Counted from the stretch's first letter, positions 44,018 to 54,003 are shown. The stretch is DNA of 64,000 bases from an uncultured Roseateles sp. (GCF_945956965.1 NZ_CAMFJS010000003.1:124001-188000); one strand, 5' to 3'. The notes: generated by a model from the letters alone, not told the origin. Numbers and translations: made by a program.

Positions 44018-45868
44018 TCAATTGCCCTGCACCACCCCATCGCGGCGCGGGTCGGCAGCGCCGAACCAGCCCGGGCCACGCCGCTCGATGGCTTGCAAGC
44101 CGCTGGGCAAATCGGTCTGGATGACGCGGTGCCCCAGGCCCTGCAACTCGCTCACCGTGCTGGCCGGGAAGAAGCCGCTTTCCAGCAGCAAAGGGCCGTT
44201 GAAGGCGCCGAAGTTCGGCAGCGCCACGGCCTGCTGCGCGTCCATGCCCCAGTCATGGCTGGCCAGCAGGGTCTTGGCCACGTAATGAATGATGGCCGGC
44301 CCGCCGGGCGCGCCCAAGCTCATCAAGAGCCGGCCGCTGGTGCGATCGAACACCAGGGTCGGGCTCATGCTGGAGCGCGGGCGCTTGCCCGGCTCGACCC
44401 GGTTGGCCACCGGCAGACCCTGGGCATCGCGTGGCTGCAGAGCGAAGTCGGTGAGCTGGTTATTGAGCAAAAAGCCGCCGGCTAGTCCAGTGCCGCCATC
44501 GCTCATGATGCGGGCGCCAAAGCCCGCCTCAATCGAGGTGGTCATGGCCAGGGCGTGGCCGCCGGCGTCGATGATGCTGATGTGGCTGGTGCCGTACTCA
44601 GGCTGCTCGGCCTGCGGCGCCCAGCTGACGCGCTGCAGCGGCGCGGGCTGGCCGGCCGCCACCTCACCCTGGCTGCGCGGGCCGATCAGGGCCGCACGTT
44701 GGCGCAGATAGTCGCTGGCCAGCAGGCTGCGCCAGTCGCCGCCCGGCGCGGGCACGAAATCGGGGTCGGCAATGTATTTGGCGCGGTCGGCGTAGGCCAG
44801 ATTGGAGGCCTCGGCATAACGATGCAACCAGGCGGCGCTCGGCAGACCCTGACTCAACGCTTGAGCGGCATCTTGCTGCGGCAACATGCCCAGAATCTCC
44901 ATCAGGGTCAGATGGCCCGAAGACGGCGGGCCGAAGCCGCAAACTTGCCAGGGCGCGCTGCTCTGCGCACGCCAATCGGTGCACAGAGGCTGGCGGAAGA
45001 TGGGACGGTAGGCGGCGAGATCGGCCTCGCTGAGCAGGCCTGGATTGCTGGCGTGCCCCCGAACCCGGCGCACGATGTCTTGCGCCACCGGCCCGGTCAG
45101 AAATGCATCCGCCCCGCCCTGCGCCACCCGCCGGTACACCGCTGCCAGGGCCGGGTTGCGCAAGCGATGGCCGGCCGGCAAAAGCTGGCCTTGGGCATCG
45201 TAAAAGTACTTTGCCGCTTGCGGGTCTTGGCGCAGCGCCGTGTCGCCCTGCAGCAGCTTGACGCTGCGGGCCGAGAGCGGATAGCCCTGCTCACACAAGC
45301 GGATCGCCGGTTCAAACAAGCGCGCCCAGGGCAGCTTGCCGAAGCGGCCATGGGCTTGCTCCAGCATGCGCAGCAGGCCAGGGGTGCCGACCGAGCGGCC
45401 ACCCACCACCGCCTGCCGGTAACCCATGGGCTTGCCGTCGGGGAGAAGGAACAGGCGCTCATCGGCGGCGGCCGGCGCGGTCTCGCGGCCATCGATGGCG
45501 CTGACCGATTGGCCGTCCCAGTACAAAAGGAAGGCGCCGCCACCGATGCCGCTGGACTGCGGCTCCACCAAGCTCAGCACCAGCTGCACCGCAATGCCGG
45601 CATCAAGCGCCGAGCCGCCGGCGTTGAGCATCTCAAGCCCCGCCGCTGCGGCCAGCGGATGGGCCGCGGCGACCGCCTGATGCGCATTGCTCCAACCCGG
45701 CTTGTCCTGCCAGCCACTGGCGGCTTCGGGCATGACGGGCGCCGAAGCCGCAACCGCCTGATTCTGAGGCGGCGCGCCGCTGGGCTGAACCGATCCGGCA
45801 CAACCCGCCAGGGCAGCTAGCAGCAGCAGTGGCAAGTGCAGGGAAAAACGAGGTCGGGTGGAACTCAT
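44018..45868 (-). CDS. ggt: Gamma-glutamyltransferase, lipoprotein type
   Basis: This 616-residue enzyme cleaves or transfers the gamma-glutamyl group of glutathione. It starts with a lipoprotein signal (LLLLAALAGC), so it should sit in the envelope, unlike soluble periplasmic E. coli Ggt. It is self-processing: the new N-terminal nucleophile is the Thr in EYGTSHISIID, and the GKRPRSSMSPTLVF and SIGGGAFLLYWDG-like regions are conserved (here SGIGGGAFLLYWDGQ). The ATG at 45868 follows an in-frame TTG at 45871 that is less likely. It is convergent with the hydroxylase gene and lies downstream of the CoA-transferase pair. Confidence 0.92.
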   Translation of the reverse strand: MSSTRPRFSLHLPLLLLAALAGCAGSVQPSGAPPQNQAVAASAPVMPEAASGWQDKPGWSNAHQAVAAAHPLAAAAGLEMLNAGGSALDAGIAVQLVLSLVEPQSSGIGGGAFLLYWDGQSVSAIDGRETAPAAADERLFLLPDGKPMGYRQAVVGGRSVGTPGLLRMLEQAHGRFGKLPWARLFEPAIRLCEQGYPLSARSVKLLQGDTALRQDPQAAKYFYDAQGQLLPAGHRLRNPALAAVYRRVAQGGADAFLTGPVAQDIVRRVRGHASNPGLLSEADLAAYRPIFRQPLCTDWRAQSSAPWQVCGFGPPSSGHLTLMEILGMLPQQDAAQALSQGLPSAAWLHRYAEASNLAYADRAKYIADPDFVPAPGGDWRSLLASDYLRQRAALIGPRSQGEVAAGQPAPLQRVSWAPQAEQPEYGTSHISIIDAGGHALAMTTSIEAGFGARIMSDGGTGLAGGFLLNNQLTDFALQPRDAQGLPVANRVEPGKRPRSSMSPTLVFDRTSGRLLMSLGAPGGPAIIHYVAKTLLASHDWGMDAQQAVALPNFGAFNGPLLLESGFFPASTVSELQGLGHRVIQTDLPSGLQAIERRGPGWFGAADPRRDGVVQGN

Positions 45869-45888
45869 CAAGGCGGCCGCGCTGGCGA

Positions 45889-46527
45889 TCAGATCAGCGC
45901 CACGCCGGTCTTGCTCTGCACAAACTCTCGCGTCACGCCGTCGGCCAGTTCAACCAGCTTCAGGCCCGCAGGTGTCACGTCCATCACGGCCAGGTCGGTG
46001 ATGATGCGATTGACCACGCCCACACCGGTCAGTGGCAAGCTGCAATTAGGCAAGATTTTCAGATCTTCGCTGCCGTCCTTTTTGCGAGCCACATGCTCCA
46101 TCAGCACGATCACGCGCTTGACGCCGGCCACCAGGTCCATCGCGCCGCCCATGCCCTTGACCATCTTGCCCGGGATCATCCAGTTGGCCAGGTCGCCCTT
46201 TTCGCTCACCTGCATGGCGCCCAGGATGGACAAATTGATCTTGCCGCCGCGGATCATGGCGAAGCTGTCATGGCTGCCGAAGATGCTGCTGCCGGGAATG
46301 GTGGTGACGGTTTGCTTGCCAGCGTTGATCAGGTCAGCATCAACCTCGTCCTCGGTCGGAAAAGGGCCAATGCCCAGCATGCCGTTCTCGCTTTGCAGCC
46401 AGACTTCCTTGTCGGCCGGCACAAAGTTCGCCACCAGGGTCGGGATGCCAATGCCCAGGTTGACGTAAAAACCGTCTTCCAACTCTTGGGCCGCGCGGGC
46501 GGCCATTTGGTCTTGGGTCCAGGCCAT
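45889..46527 (-). CDS. scoB: 3-oxoacid CoA-transferase, subunit B
   Basis: This 212-residue subunit carries the catalytic Glu in [10 protein letters not shown] and, with the A subunit, moves CoA from succinyl-CoA to acetoacetate or another 3-oxo acid. Family motifs include [15 protein letters not shown] and [15 protein letters not shown]. The ATG at 46527 is chosen because the A subunit stop overlaps it (TGATG) and GGGAGAG lies upstream; a GTG at 46530 would add one residue. Whether the acceptor is acetoacetate or 3-oxoadipate cannot be told by eye, so the symbol follows the usual Sco/Atoda-type arrangement. Confidence 0.9.
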   Translation of the reverse strand: MAWTQDQMAARAAQELEDGFYVNLGIGIPTLVANFVPADKEVWLQSENGMLGIGPFPTEDEVDADLINAGKQTVTTIPGSSIFGSHDSFAMIRGGKINLSILGAMQVSEKGDLANWMIPGKMVKGMGGAMDLVAGVKRVIVLMEHVARKKDGSEDLKILPNCSLPLTGVGVVNRIITDLAVMDVTPAGLKLVELADGVTREFVQSKTGVALI

Positions 46528-47237
46528 CACTTCTCTCCCTTGACGGTCAATGTACGTTTCTCGATGCGTTTTTCAGGGCTGGCGTTGACCACGATGCGGT
46601 GCACATAAATGCCGGGCAAATGCACGCTGTCGGGGTCGATGCTGCCGGTTTCCACCAGCTCCTCCACTTCCACCACTGTCAGCTTGCCGGCCATGGCCAC
46701 GGCCGGGTTGAAGTTGCGTGCGGTGCGGCGGAACAAAAGGTTGCCGCTCTTGTCGGCCTTCCAGGCTTTGACCAAGCTCACGTCCGGGTTCAAAGCGCGT
46801 TCCATCACATAGGTGTGGCCGTCCTCAAACACGCGCAGCTCTTTGCCTTCGGCCACCAAGGTGCCGACGCCGGTGCGAGTGTAGAAGGCGGGAATGCCGG
46901 CGCCACCGGCGCGCAGCTTCTCGGCCAGCGTGCCCTGGGGCGTGAATTCCAGCTCCAGCTCCTTGGCAAGGTATTGGCGCTCGAACTCCTTGTTCTCGCC
47001 CACATAGCTGGAGATCATCTTTTTGATCTGGCGCGTTTCCAGCAACTGGCCCAGGCCGAAGCCGTCCACACCGGCGTTATTGGAGATGACGCTGAGGTCT
47101 TTGACGCCGCTGTCCCGCAGGGCGGCAATCAAGGCCTCGGGAATCCCGCAAAGGCCAAATCCGCCCACCGCCAGCAACTGACCGTCACTGACGATGCCCT
47201 GGAGCGCGGCGGCCGCGCTGGGGTAAATCTTGTTCAT
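46527..47237 (-). CDS. scoA: 3-oxoacid CoA-transferase, subunit A
   Basis: This 236-residue partner of the B subunit has the CoA-binding [13 protein letters not shown] at residues 24-36 and family stretches such as [20 protein letters not shown] and [14 protein letters not shown]. It overlaps the B gene by one base, so both are made in equal amounts. The pair takes part in ketone-body or 3-oxoadipate use. The upstream 195 bases before the next gene contain an inverted repeat (47265-47272 with 47295-47302) in the likely promoter or leader region. Confidence 0.92.
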   Translation of the reverse strand: MNKIYPSAAAALQGIVSDGQLLAVGGFGLCGIPEALIAALRDSGVKDLSVISNNAGVDGFGLGQLLETRQIKKMISSYVGENKEFERQYLAKELELEFTPQGTLAEKLRAGGAGIPAFYTRTGVGTLVAEGKELRVFEDGHTYVMERALNPDVSLVKAWKADKSGNLLFRRTARNFNPAVAMAGKLTVVEVEELVETGSIDPDSVHLPGIYVHRIVVNASPEKRIEKRTLTVKGEK

Positions 47238-47432
47238 CGATGCGCTCTTTCGCTAGTGCATTACAGCCCGCAAGCGTACTACCGAAGGTGGCGCTGCGGG
47301 CTTACGTAGATTCGCCTAAGCGGAGCACCCGATGGGCAAACCGGGCGGGACGGGAGGCTGGCAGGCCAAACGGTTTGTGCAGGCTTGCCCAGTTCAAGGA
47401 AGGCGCCGTCGGCGCCCAGACGGTGGGCCTAC

Positions 47433-48221
47433 TCAGCCTTCGGTATAGGGCAACAAAGCCTTGGCCGCCTCGATGCGGGCGGTCAGTGGTGCGGCCTCGT
47501 CGTTCATCACCTTGAGCAAAAACTGCTTGGGGTTCAAGGCACTCAACGCAAGTGCCTGCAGCGGCTGCGAGCCAGCGGCTGCGGAATCAGCGGCCACATC
47601 GGCGGCGGCTTTGCCGACTGCGACGCCGGCTTGGGCCACAGGCGTCGGGCACAGCAAGGCCATGGCGGCCTCGAATTCAGCAGGCTGGATGGTGCTCAGG
47701 CCCCGCAGCAGATCGGCCTGCCCTTCTTCGCTGGGCGGAATGTCCAGCCAAGGGGTCTCGGCAAAAACCGGCGCCAAGTCAGGCGCCACAAAGGCCGACC
47801 ATTGCTCGCTCTTGCGCTGCTGGGGCGGCAAAAGCTCAGCCAAATCTGAGGGCTCAGCCGCAGCTGGCCAAACGCTGATACGGCGCAGCGCCAGCTCAGG
47901 CAAATAGCGTTGCCGCAGCGCCTCCAAAAACGCTTGGGCTTGCCCCACGGCCACCGGCTGGGCGAGCGAAAACCAAAGCTCGATCGCATCCAGGCCAGAG
48001 ACCGCAATCGCCGGTGCCGGCAAGGCCAGATCAAGCTGCACACCGCGCCAAACCAGTCCCAGCTCACGCCAGTCGGCGGTGTGCGCCAAGCCCAGACGCA
48101 TGGCGTGCACGCGACCTTGCTCATCGACCAGAGCTTGGCCAAGCCGCCCGGGTTCAGCCACAACTGCGGATTCGGGCGCGGGCCTAAAAAGACGATTCAA
48201 TTCAGACTGCAAACGATTCAT
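47433..48221 (-). CDS. Orphan protein with terminase-small-subunit-like tail
   Basis: This 262-residue cytoplasmic protein has no signal or membrane segment. I do not recognise the bulk of it. The last 35 residues (NPKQFLLKVMNDEAAPLTAR, IEAAKALLPYTEG) resemble the C-terminal motif of small terminase-type or DUF5681-like phage packaging proteins, where FLL-V-M-D and AAKAL-PY are common. There is no other phage gene nearby, so this may be a short shared helical motif rather than homology. The rest contains alternating beta and alpha patterns, such as AIELWFSLAQPVAVGQAQA. It lies 195 bases from the scoA start and is transcribed in the same direction. Confidence 0.7.
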   Translation of the reverse strand: MNRLQSELNRLFRPAPESAVVAEPGRLGQALVDEQGRVHAMRLGLAHTADWRELGLVWRGVQLDLALPAPAIAVSGLDAIELWFSLAQPVAVGQAQAFLEALRQRYLPELALRRISVWPAAAEPSDLAELLPPQQRKSEQWSAFVAPDLAPVFAETPWLDIPPSEEGQADLLRGLSTIQPAEFEAAMALLCPTPVAQAGVAVGKAAADVAADSAAAGSQPLQALALSALNPKQFLLKVMNDEAAPLTARIEAAKALLPYTEG

Positions 48222-48617
48222 GGCGGGGAACGGGAGAAATCACTCAGGTGGTCAAAAGCCTTGCGAGGAAGCTGCGGCCCGCGGCATGCAGGCCGTCGGG
48301 ATGGGACTCGCCAGGCGGGGCGATGATAGCCCTGCGCCGACCGCTGTCGGCACAGGCCGCCCGCGGCGCAGCTTCAGCAAAATGGCAAACGCGGCGCGGT
48401 CAATAGCACTAAGCACAAAGCCGGTCCCCCTAAGTCCGGGGCGGGCTGAGATGGCAAAACCGCCTCACAACTGCCAGACTCATGCTGCCGCCGGTCGGCC
48501 AAACCGGTGGCCGGGCCAGCCAAGCCAAGCTTGCTTGTGCCCACGCTGATCCGATGTCCGCTCGGCCCATTGCTCCGCATTTGCTTGCGATTTGCCAGCC
48601 CGCCATTTTTTCCGCCC
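48222..48617. other. Divergent intergenic region, no gene seen
   Basis: About 396 bases between the orphan gene and the lytic transglycosylase gene, which point away from each other. Open frames here have no good start or family match. I see no convincing operator or hairpin. It must hold both promoters. Confidence 0.5.
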
Positions 48618-49601
48618 ATGTCCTTGCCAATCCCTTCCCGTCTGCTGCTGTGCGTGAGCGCCCTGAGCCTGTGGGTCGGCATGGCCTCGGCCCAAGTGCT
48701 GACACTGGAGTCCCTGCCCCGGCCCAGCACGCCGCCGGCTGAAACCGGGCCAGTGGTGCCAGCCCAGGTAGAGCGCTGGCGGCGGGAGGCCGAGGCCTAT
48801 GAACACGGCAGCGAGGGCATGCCCCGGGACGCGGTGATGGCCGCGCAGCTCTACTGCCGCGCCGCGCGCTATGGTGACCCGGTGGCCCAATTCAATCTGG
48901 CCTGGATGCTGACCAACCCGCGCGGCATCGCCCGCGACGATGCCCAGGCCGCCCATCTGTTCGCCGCCGCGGCAGAGCAAGGCATGCCGCAAGCGCAGAA
49001 CATGCTGGCCGCCATGGGTACACCGCAAGGCCCGCCACCGGCTTGCTTGCGCCCACCCGACAGCGACCCCGCACCCTTGATGGCCGCCGCCAAACGCCCC
49101 CGTCAAACCTCCCTGCCGCCACCCGCCCCGCCGGCCAATGCGCCTCAGGTGATCGTGCGCTATGTCGATTTGGTGGCGCCGGACTATCAGCTGGCCCCCC
49201 ATCTGGTGTTGGCCGTGATGGCGCGGGAGTCGAACTTCAACCCCCTGGCCGTGTCACCCAAAAATGCGCAGGGCTTGATGCAGCTGATCCCGGACACCGC
49301 CGCGCGTTTCAAGGTCAGCAAGCTCACCGACCCCACCCAGAACATCCGCGGCGGCATGGCCTATCTGCGCTGGTTGCTGGCCTATTTCGAAGGTGATCTG
49401 AGCCTGGTGCTGGCGGCATACAACGCTGGCGAACGCGCGGTTGAACGCTATCGCGGCGTGCCGCCCTATGCCGAAACGCGCAACTATGTGCAGCGCATCA
49501 TCGGCGCGCTGAATGGGCAGCGCTCCCATCCCTTCGACGCCAGCATCACGCCGCCCTCGCCCGTGCTGGGGCTGATGCGCGCGCCCTTGCCAGGGAAGTA
49601 A
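48618..49601 (+). CDS. Sel1-repeat lytic transglycosylase
   Basis: This 327-residue exported enzyme has a signal peptide (about residues 1-25, ending ASAQ), two Sel1 repeats in the first half (DAVMAAQLYCRAARYGDPVA, then DAQAAHLFAAAAEQGMPQA), a proline-rich linker, and a C-terminal SLT domain. The catalytic Glu is in VMARESNFNPLAVSPKNAQG, followed by GLMQLIPDTAARF and AAYNAGERAVERY. It would cut peptidoglycan in the periplasm, and the Sel1 repeats may bind a partner. The ATG at 48618 gives the signal peptide; the longer frame from 48507 is not family-like. Confidence 0.9.
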   Translation: MSLPIPSRLLLCVSALSLWVGMASAQVLTLESLPRPSTPPAETGPVVPAQVERWRREAEAYEHGSEGMPRDAVMAAQLYCRAARYGDPVAQFNLAWMLTNPRGIARDDAQAAHLFAAAAEQGMPQAQNMLAAMGTPQGPPPACLRPPDSDPAPLMAAAKRPRQTSLPPPAPPANAPQVIVRYVDLVAPDYQLAPHLVLAVMARESNFNPLAVSPKNAQGLMQLIPDTAARFKVSKLTDPTQNIRGGMAYLRWLLAYFEGDLSLVLAAYNAGERAVERYRGVPPYAETRNYVQRIIGALNGQRSHPFDASITPPSPVLGLMRAPLPGK

Positions 49602-49650
49602 GAAGCGTCGCTCGCCTGGAACGCCGAGAAGCCGACAAGCACTCAGCGGC

Positions 49651-50496
49651 TCAGGCTTGCGACGGCGCCCGCTTGATGAAAGCCTTGAAGGCTTTATTGG
49701 CAATGCCATCCGCCACGCGGCGCGCCAGATCCCCCAAATGCCGACTCAAGAACACCGTCAGCTTGGGCCTGAAACCCGGCACGATCTCGAACTCGCGCCG
49801 CGCGATACCTTTCAGCATGGCCCGGCAAGCCGGCTCCACCGCCAAACAGCCGGCAAAGCCCTTCATCGCGGCCGAGACGGGGTGCAGCGTCCGGCGTTCC
49901 TCCTGCATCAGCGGTGTGTCGATCTCCCCCGGGCAGCACACACTGACATCAATGCCCTTGAGCCGCCACTCAATGCGCAGCACCTCGGCCAAGCCCACCG
50001 TGCCGTACTTCGAGGCGCAATACGCGGCATAGGCGAAATTGCCCACCAGGCCGGCCAGCGAGGCCACCAAAACCAGATGCGCGCCCGGCGAGAGATGCGG
50101 CAAAACAGCGGCCGCAAAATTGCGCGAGCCGATCAAATTGACCTGAATCACCCGGCCAAACTCCGCTGCGCTGAGTTCCTCAAAAGGCTTGGCGATCTGC
50201 ATGCCGGCCGAGTTGATGGCCAGATCCGGCGCACCCAGGTCTTGAACTGCCTGTTGAATCACCTGCTGCAAGGCCACGTCGTCCGACACGTCAGCGCTAT
50301 AGCTTTCAAAACGCTGGTCGGCGCGCAGCGCCAGGGCACGCAACTCGGCCACCACCTGCGGCGCCAGCTTGCGATTGATGAGGGCGATATGGGCGCCTTC
50401 CCGCGCAAGTTGCTGGGCCATTTCACGCCCGATGCCGCTGCCACCATCGCTGATGAAGACGGTTCGCGGGGGCTGATGTTTCCAGGGCAAACTCAT
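49651..50496 (-). CDS. Short-chain dehydrogenase/reductase with altered nucleotide motif
   Basis: This 281-residue oxidoreductase has the SDR fold. The catalytic Tyr and Lys are in YAAYCASKYG and the Asn in INSAGMQ; the catalytic Ser is in VASLAG. The first nucleotide-binding motif reads ISDGGSGIGREMA, where the usual first Thr-Gly is replaced by Ser-Asp; the later Gly residues are kept. Cofactor preference is therefore uncertain. The C-terminal hydrophobic and basic tail suggests a membrane-associated or lipid substrate, perhaps like 3-ketosphinganine reductases, but that is a guess. The ATG at 50496 is used; a TTG at 50514 is also in frame. Confidence 0.86.
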   Translation of the reverse strand: MSLPWKHQPPRTVFISDGGSGIGREMAQQLAREGAHIALINRKLAPQVVAELRALALRADQRFESYSADVSDDVALQQVIQQAVQDLGAPDLAINSAGMQIAKPFEELSAAEFGRVIQVNLIGSRNFAAAVLPHLSPGAHLVLVASLAGLVGNFAYAAYCASKYGTVGLAEVLRIEWRLKGIDVSVCCPGEIDTPLMQEERRTLHPVSAAMKGFAGCLAVEPACRAMLKGIARREFEIVPGFRPKLTVFLSRHLGDLARRVADGIANKAFKAFIKRAPSQA

Positions 50497-50742
50497 GGGG
50501 CTAGGCTCTCTCAAAAAGTGATGAAGAACGACACAAGCGATGTCCCAGCGCTGAGCTGGCCTTAGCCACCTTGCGCGCAGGATCGGCGATCATGCCTGAT
50601 CAAGCCGACTCGCCTGATCCACGCGGCAGCTGCCTCTGCGCCAAACCAGCCACAAGCCCCACGTCTCGGCTGCGCCTAAAATACCGCACCCCCGCCCGGC
50701 CTCCGCCAGGGCGGCAAGCCCGCCCACTCAAGACCTCAGCAC

Positions 50743-51363
50743 ATGGAATATCCAGGCAATCTCTTCGTCGTCGCAGCCCCCAGCGGGGCCGGCAAATCCA
50801 GCTTGGTCAAGGCCTTGCTGGAACTGGACTCCAAGCTGGATGTGTCGATCTCGCACACCTCACGCGCGCCGCGTGGCCAGGAGCAACATGGCCGCGAGTA
50901 CTGGTTCACCAATGCGGACGAGTTCCGCGCCATGGCCGCACGCGGTGAGTTTTTTGAATGGGCCGAGGTGCATGGCAACCTCTACGGCACCTCGCGTGCC
51001 GCCATCGAAGCGCGCATGGCCCATGGCGACGATGTGGTGCTGGAAATCGACTTCCAAGGCGCGCTGCAAATCAAGCAGCTCTTCCCCTACGCGGTGCTGA
51101 TCTTCATCTTGCCGCCCAGCTGGGAAGAGTTGGAACAGCGCCTGAACCGCCGCGGCGACACCGACCCGTCGGTGATTGCCCAGCGCATGAGCAATGCCCG
51201 CATCGAGGTCGCGCAGGCGCAGAACTTCGATTTCGTGGTGGTGAATGCAGTGTTTGACACCGCAGTTTTCGATTTGAAGTCGATTGTTCACGCGCAGCGG
51301 TTAAAATACGCGGCTCAGCGCCGGAATCGCTCCGCCGTGTTCCGCGCTCTCGAACTTCCCTGA
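50743..51363 (+). CDS. gmk: Guanylate kinase
   Basis: This 206-residue cytoplasmic enzyme makes GDP from GMP and ATP. It has the P-loop [16 protein letters not shown] at residues 10-25, the GMP-binding [19 protein letters not shown], and [15 protein letters not shown]. It starts the gmk-rpoZ-spoT run, which links guanine nucleotide supply to (p)ppGpp metabolism. It is followed by rpoZ after 24 bases. The ATG at 50743 is followed by the family-like N-terminus; the ribosome binding site is not strong. Confidence 0.95.
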   Translation: MEYPGNLFVVAAPSGAGKSSLVKALLELDSKLDVSISHTSRAPRGQEQHGREYWFTNADEFRAMAARGEFFEWAEVHGNLYGTSRAAIEARMAHGDDVVLEIDFQGALQIKQLFPYAVLIFILPPSWEELEQRLNRRGDTDPSVIAQRMSNARIEVAQAQNFDFVVVNAVFDTAVFDLKSIVHAQRLKYAAQRRNRSAVFRALELP

Positions 51364-51387
51364 TTGACCTTTGGACTGGAAAAACAC

Positions 51388-51591
51388 ATGGCCCGCATCA
51401 CTGTCGAAGACTGCCTGGTAAAGATCCCCAACCGCTTCCAGTTGGTTCTGGCCGCCACCTACCGCGCTCGCATGCTGAGCCAGGGCCACACGCCCAAGCT
51501 CGAAAGCAAGAACAAGCCGGGCGTCACCGCGCTGCGCGAAATCGCCGCCGGCGAAGTGGGCATCGAGATGCTGCGCAAGGTGCCGGTCTAA
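51388..51591 (+). CDS. rpoZ: RNA polymerase omega subunit
   Basis: This 67-residue protein binds the beta-prime subunit of RNA polymerase and helps it fold and respond to ppGpp. The sequence [20 protein letters not shown] at the N-terminus is a firm match. The ATG at 51388 is the normal omega start; an in-frame ATG at 51364 is not. It lies between gmk and spoT in one operon, though a hairpin terminator at 51618-51641 follows. Confidence 0.95.
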   Translation: MARITVEDCLVKIPNRFQLVLAATYRARMLSQGHTPKLESKNKPGVTALREIAAGEVGIEMLRKVPV

Positions 51592-51617
51592 GCCTCAGCG
51601 CTGACCAGTTTGCACAG

Positions 51618-51641
51618 AGGGCGCCTGCGGGCGCCCTTTTT
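51618..51641 (+). terminator. Rho-independent terminator or attenuator after rpoZ
   Basis: AGGGCGCC at 51618-51625 pairs exactly with GGCGCCCT at 51630-51637 around a four-base loop, followed by T residues to 51641. As spoT continues 59 bases later, it may only partly stop transcription. Confidence 0.85.
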
Positions 51642-51699
51642 CTTGCCCGCAACAACCCTGCATCGCATTCATCCGGGTTTGATGCTGTAAATTCGGCGC

Positions 51700-53988
51700 A
51701 TGGGTTTCCGAACTTTTGCCTTTCCCCGCCTGCCTGCCGCTTTGAGTGGCCTGCCCGGCCTACGTGCGGCCTCAGCCCCTGAGCCCACCACCGCCGAGGC
51801 CGCCTCGTTTGACGCCCTGGTGCACCTGCTGCACTACCTGCCCAAGGCGGACATCAAGCGCATTCGCGAGGCCTACAAGTTCGCCGACGAGGCCCATCTG
51901 GGCCAGTTCCGCGCCAGCGGTGAACCCTACATCACCCACCCGATTGCGGTAGCCGGCATCTGCGCCGAGTGGCGCCTGGACGCCCAAGCCATCATGGCTG
52001 CGCTGATGCATGACGCGATGGAAGATTGCGGCATCACCAAGACCGAGTTGATCGAGCGCTTCGAGGCGCCCACCGCCGAGCTGGTGGACGGCCTGACCAA
52101 GCTGGACAAGCTGCAGTTCTCCACCAAGGAAGAGTCACAGGCCGAGAGCTTTCGCAAGATGCTGCTGGCGATGGCGCGCGATGTGCGCGTCATCCTGATC
52201 AAGCTGGCCGACCGTTTGCACAATATGCGCACCATGGACGCGATGGCGCCGGTCAAACGCCGCCGCATCGCCCGCGAGACCCTGGACATCTACGCCCCCA
52301 TCGCGCACCGCCTGGGCCTGAATCAGATTTACCGCGAGCTGCAAGAGCGCAGCTTTTCCCACATCCATCCCTGGCGCCACGCGGCCTTGAGCAAAGCCAT
52401 CGCCAAGGCGCGCGGCAACCGGCGCGACTTGGTTTCGCGCATCGAGCGCGATGTGCTCAAGGCTTTTGGCGAGTCGGACGTCAAGGTCGAGGTACAAGGA
52501 CGCGAGAAAACCGTCTACTCGATCTACCAGAAGATGCGCGACAAGCATCTCAGCTTCGCGCAGGTCAGCGACATCTTCGGCTTTCGCATCGTCGTGCACG
52601 AATTGCCGCAATGCTATTTGTCCCTGGGCGTGCTGCACCAGCTCTACAAGCCGCAGCCGGGCCGATTCAAAGACTACATCGCCATACCCAAGCCCAATGG
52701 CTACCAATCCTTGCACACCACCCTGGTAAGCCCGCTGGGCACGCCGGTAGAGTTCCAGATTCGCACCGAGGCCATGCACCTCGTGGCCGAAAAAGGCGTG
52801 GCCGCGCACTGGCTCTACAAAAACACCGCGCACAGCCAAGGGGCGCAGAACGCGCAGCAGCTGGGTTCGCGCTGGCTGCAGTCGCTGATCGATATTCAAG
52901 ACGAGACGCGTGACGCCAACGAGTTCCTGGAACACGTCAAGATTGACCTCTTCCCCGACGCGGTCTACGTCTTCACGCCCAAGTCCAAAATCATGGCCCT
53001 GCCGCGCGGCGCCACGCCGGTGGACTTTGCCTATGCCATCCACTCCGATGTGGGCGACCATTGCGTGGCCGCGCAGATCAATGGCGAACCGGTGCCTGTG
53101 CGTACCGAGCTGCGCAGCGGCGATGTGATCGAAATCGTCACCGCCGCGGGCGCCCGCCCCAACCCGGCCTGGCTGAGCTTTGTGCGCACAGGCCGGGCGC
53201 GCTCCAAGATTCGCCACTTCCTGAAGAATTTGGAGCAGGACGAATCCCGCGATCTGGGCGAAAAAATGTTGGCGCAAGCCCTGCGTGCCGAAGGCCTCAG
53301 CCTGCCCAGCCTGGATGATGAAGACAACAGCGCCGCGCAGCTTTGGCAACAGCTGGCGCGCTGGGCGGGCAACCGCCACATCGACGAGTTGCTGGTGGAA
53401 ATCGGCCTGGGCCGCAAGATCGCCACCATCGTGGCCAAGAAGCTGGCCCGCATGCTGGCCGAGCAAGGCCAGCGCCCCGATGCGGTGATGCTCACCATGG
53501 GCCGCTTCAGCAGCGAGGAATTGCCCGCCCAGGGTCAGGTCACGCTGGACGGCAGCGAAGGCGCCTCGGTGCGCCTGGCCGCCTGCTGCCGGCCGATTCC
53601 CGGTGACGAGATCAAAGGCTACCTGGGCCGCGGCGAAGGCCTGCTGGTGCACACGGCGGAATGCCAGGTTGGCCGCAAGCTTTTCCAGCGCGACAGCGAG
53701 CATTGGATCGCCGTCAGCTGGGCCGAGGAGCTGACCCGCCCCTTCGAGGCCGCCGTATCCCTGCTGCTCAACAATGGCAAGGGCGTGCTGGCCCAGGTGG
53801 CACAAGCCGTCAGCAGCGCCGAGGCCGACATCACCCACATCCAGATGAGCGATGAATCCCAGCACCGCGAAACGGCCGAAATGAGCCTGCTGCTCTCGGT
53901 GCGCGACCGCCTGCATCTGGCCGATGTGCTGCGCACGCTCAAGCGCTCGCCTGCGGTGCTGCGGGTTTGGCGGGTCAAGCCGACTTAA
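51700..53988 (+). CDS. spoT: Bifunctional (p)ppGpp synthetase/hydrolase
   Basis: This 762-residue RelA/SpoT protein controls the alarmone level. The N-terminal HD hydrolase domain is intact (YITHPIAVAGI, MHDAMEDCG). The synthetase domain has GREKTVYSIYQKM, IFGFRIVV and RFKDYIAIPKPNGYQSLHT, where the RxKD signature marks bifunctional SpoT-type members rather than RelA. A TGS domain follows (VYVFTPKSKIMALPRGAT) and the C-terminal ACT domain is at about residues 680-762. The (p)ppGpp made here would act with DksA-type factors on RNA polymerase. It is after gmk and rpoZ. It is convergent with greB. Confidence 0.95.
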   Translation: MGFRTFAFPRLPAALSGLPGLRAASAPEPTTAEAASFDALVHLLHYLPKADIKRIREAYKFADEAHLGQFRASGEPYITHPIAVAGICAEWRLDAQAIMAALMHDAMEDCGITKTELIERFEAPTAELVDGLTKLDKLQFSTKEESQAESFRKMLLAMARDVRVILIKLADRLHNMRTMDAMAPVKRRRIARETLDIYAPIAHRLGLNQIYRELQERSFSHIHPWRHAALSKAIAKARGNRRDLVSRIERDVLKAFGESDVKVEVQGREKTVYSIYQKMRDKHLSFAQVSDIFGFRIVVHELPQCYLSLGVLHQLYKPQPGRFKDYIAIPKPNGYQSLHTTLVSPLGTPVEFQIRTEAMHLVAEKGVAAHWLYKNTAHSQGAQNAQQLGSRWLQSLIDIQDETRDANEFLEHVKIDLFPDAVYVFTPKSKIMALPRGATPVDFAYAIHSDVGDHCVAAQINGEPVPVRTELRSGDVIEIVTAAGARPNPAWLSFVRTGRARSKIRHFLKNLEQDESRDLGEKMLAQALRAEGLSLPSLDDEDNSAAQLWQQLARWAGNRHIDELLVEIGLGRKIATIVAKKLARMLAEQGQRPDAVMLTMGRFSSEELPAQGQVTLDGSEGASVRLAACCRPIPGDEIKGYLGRGEGLLVHTAECQVGRKLFQRDSEHWIAVSWAEELTRPFEAAVSLLLNNGKGVLAQVAQAVSSAEADITHIQMSDESQHRETAEMSLLLSVRDRLHLADVLRTLKRSPAVLRVWRVKPT

Positions 53989-54003
53989 GGCCAGCCCGTC
54001 AAA

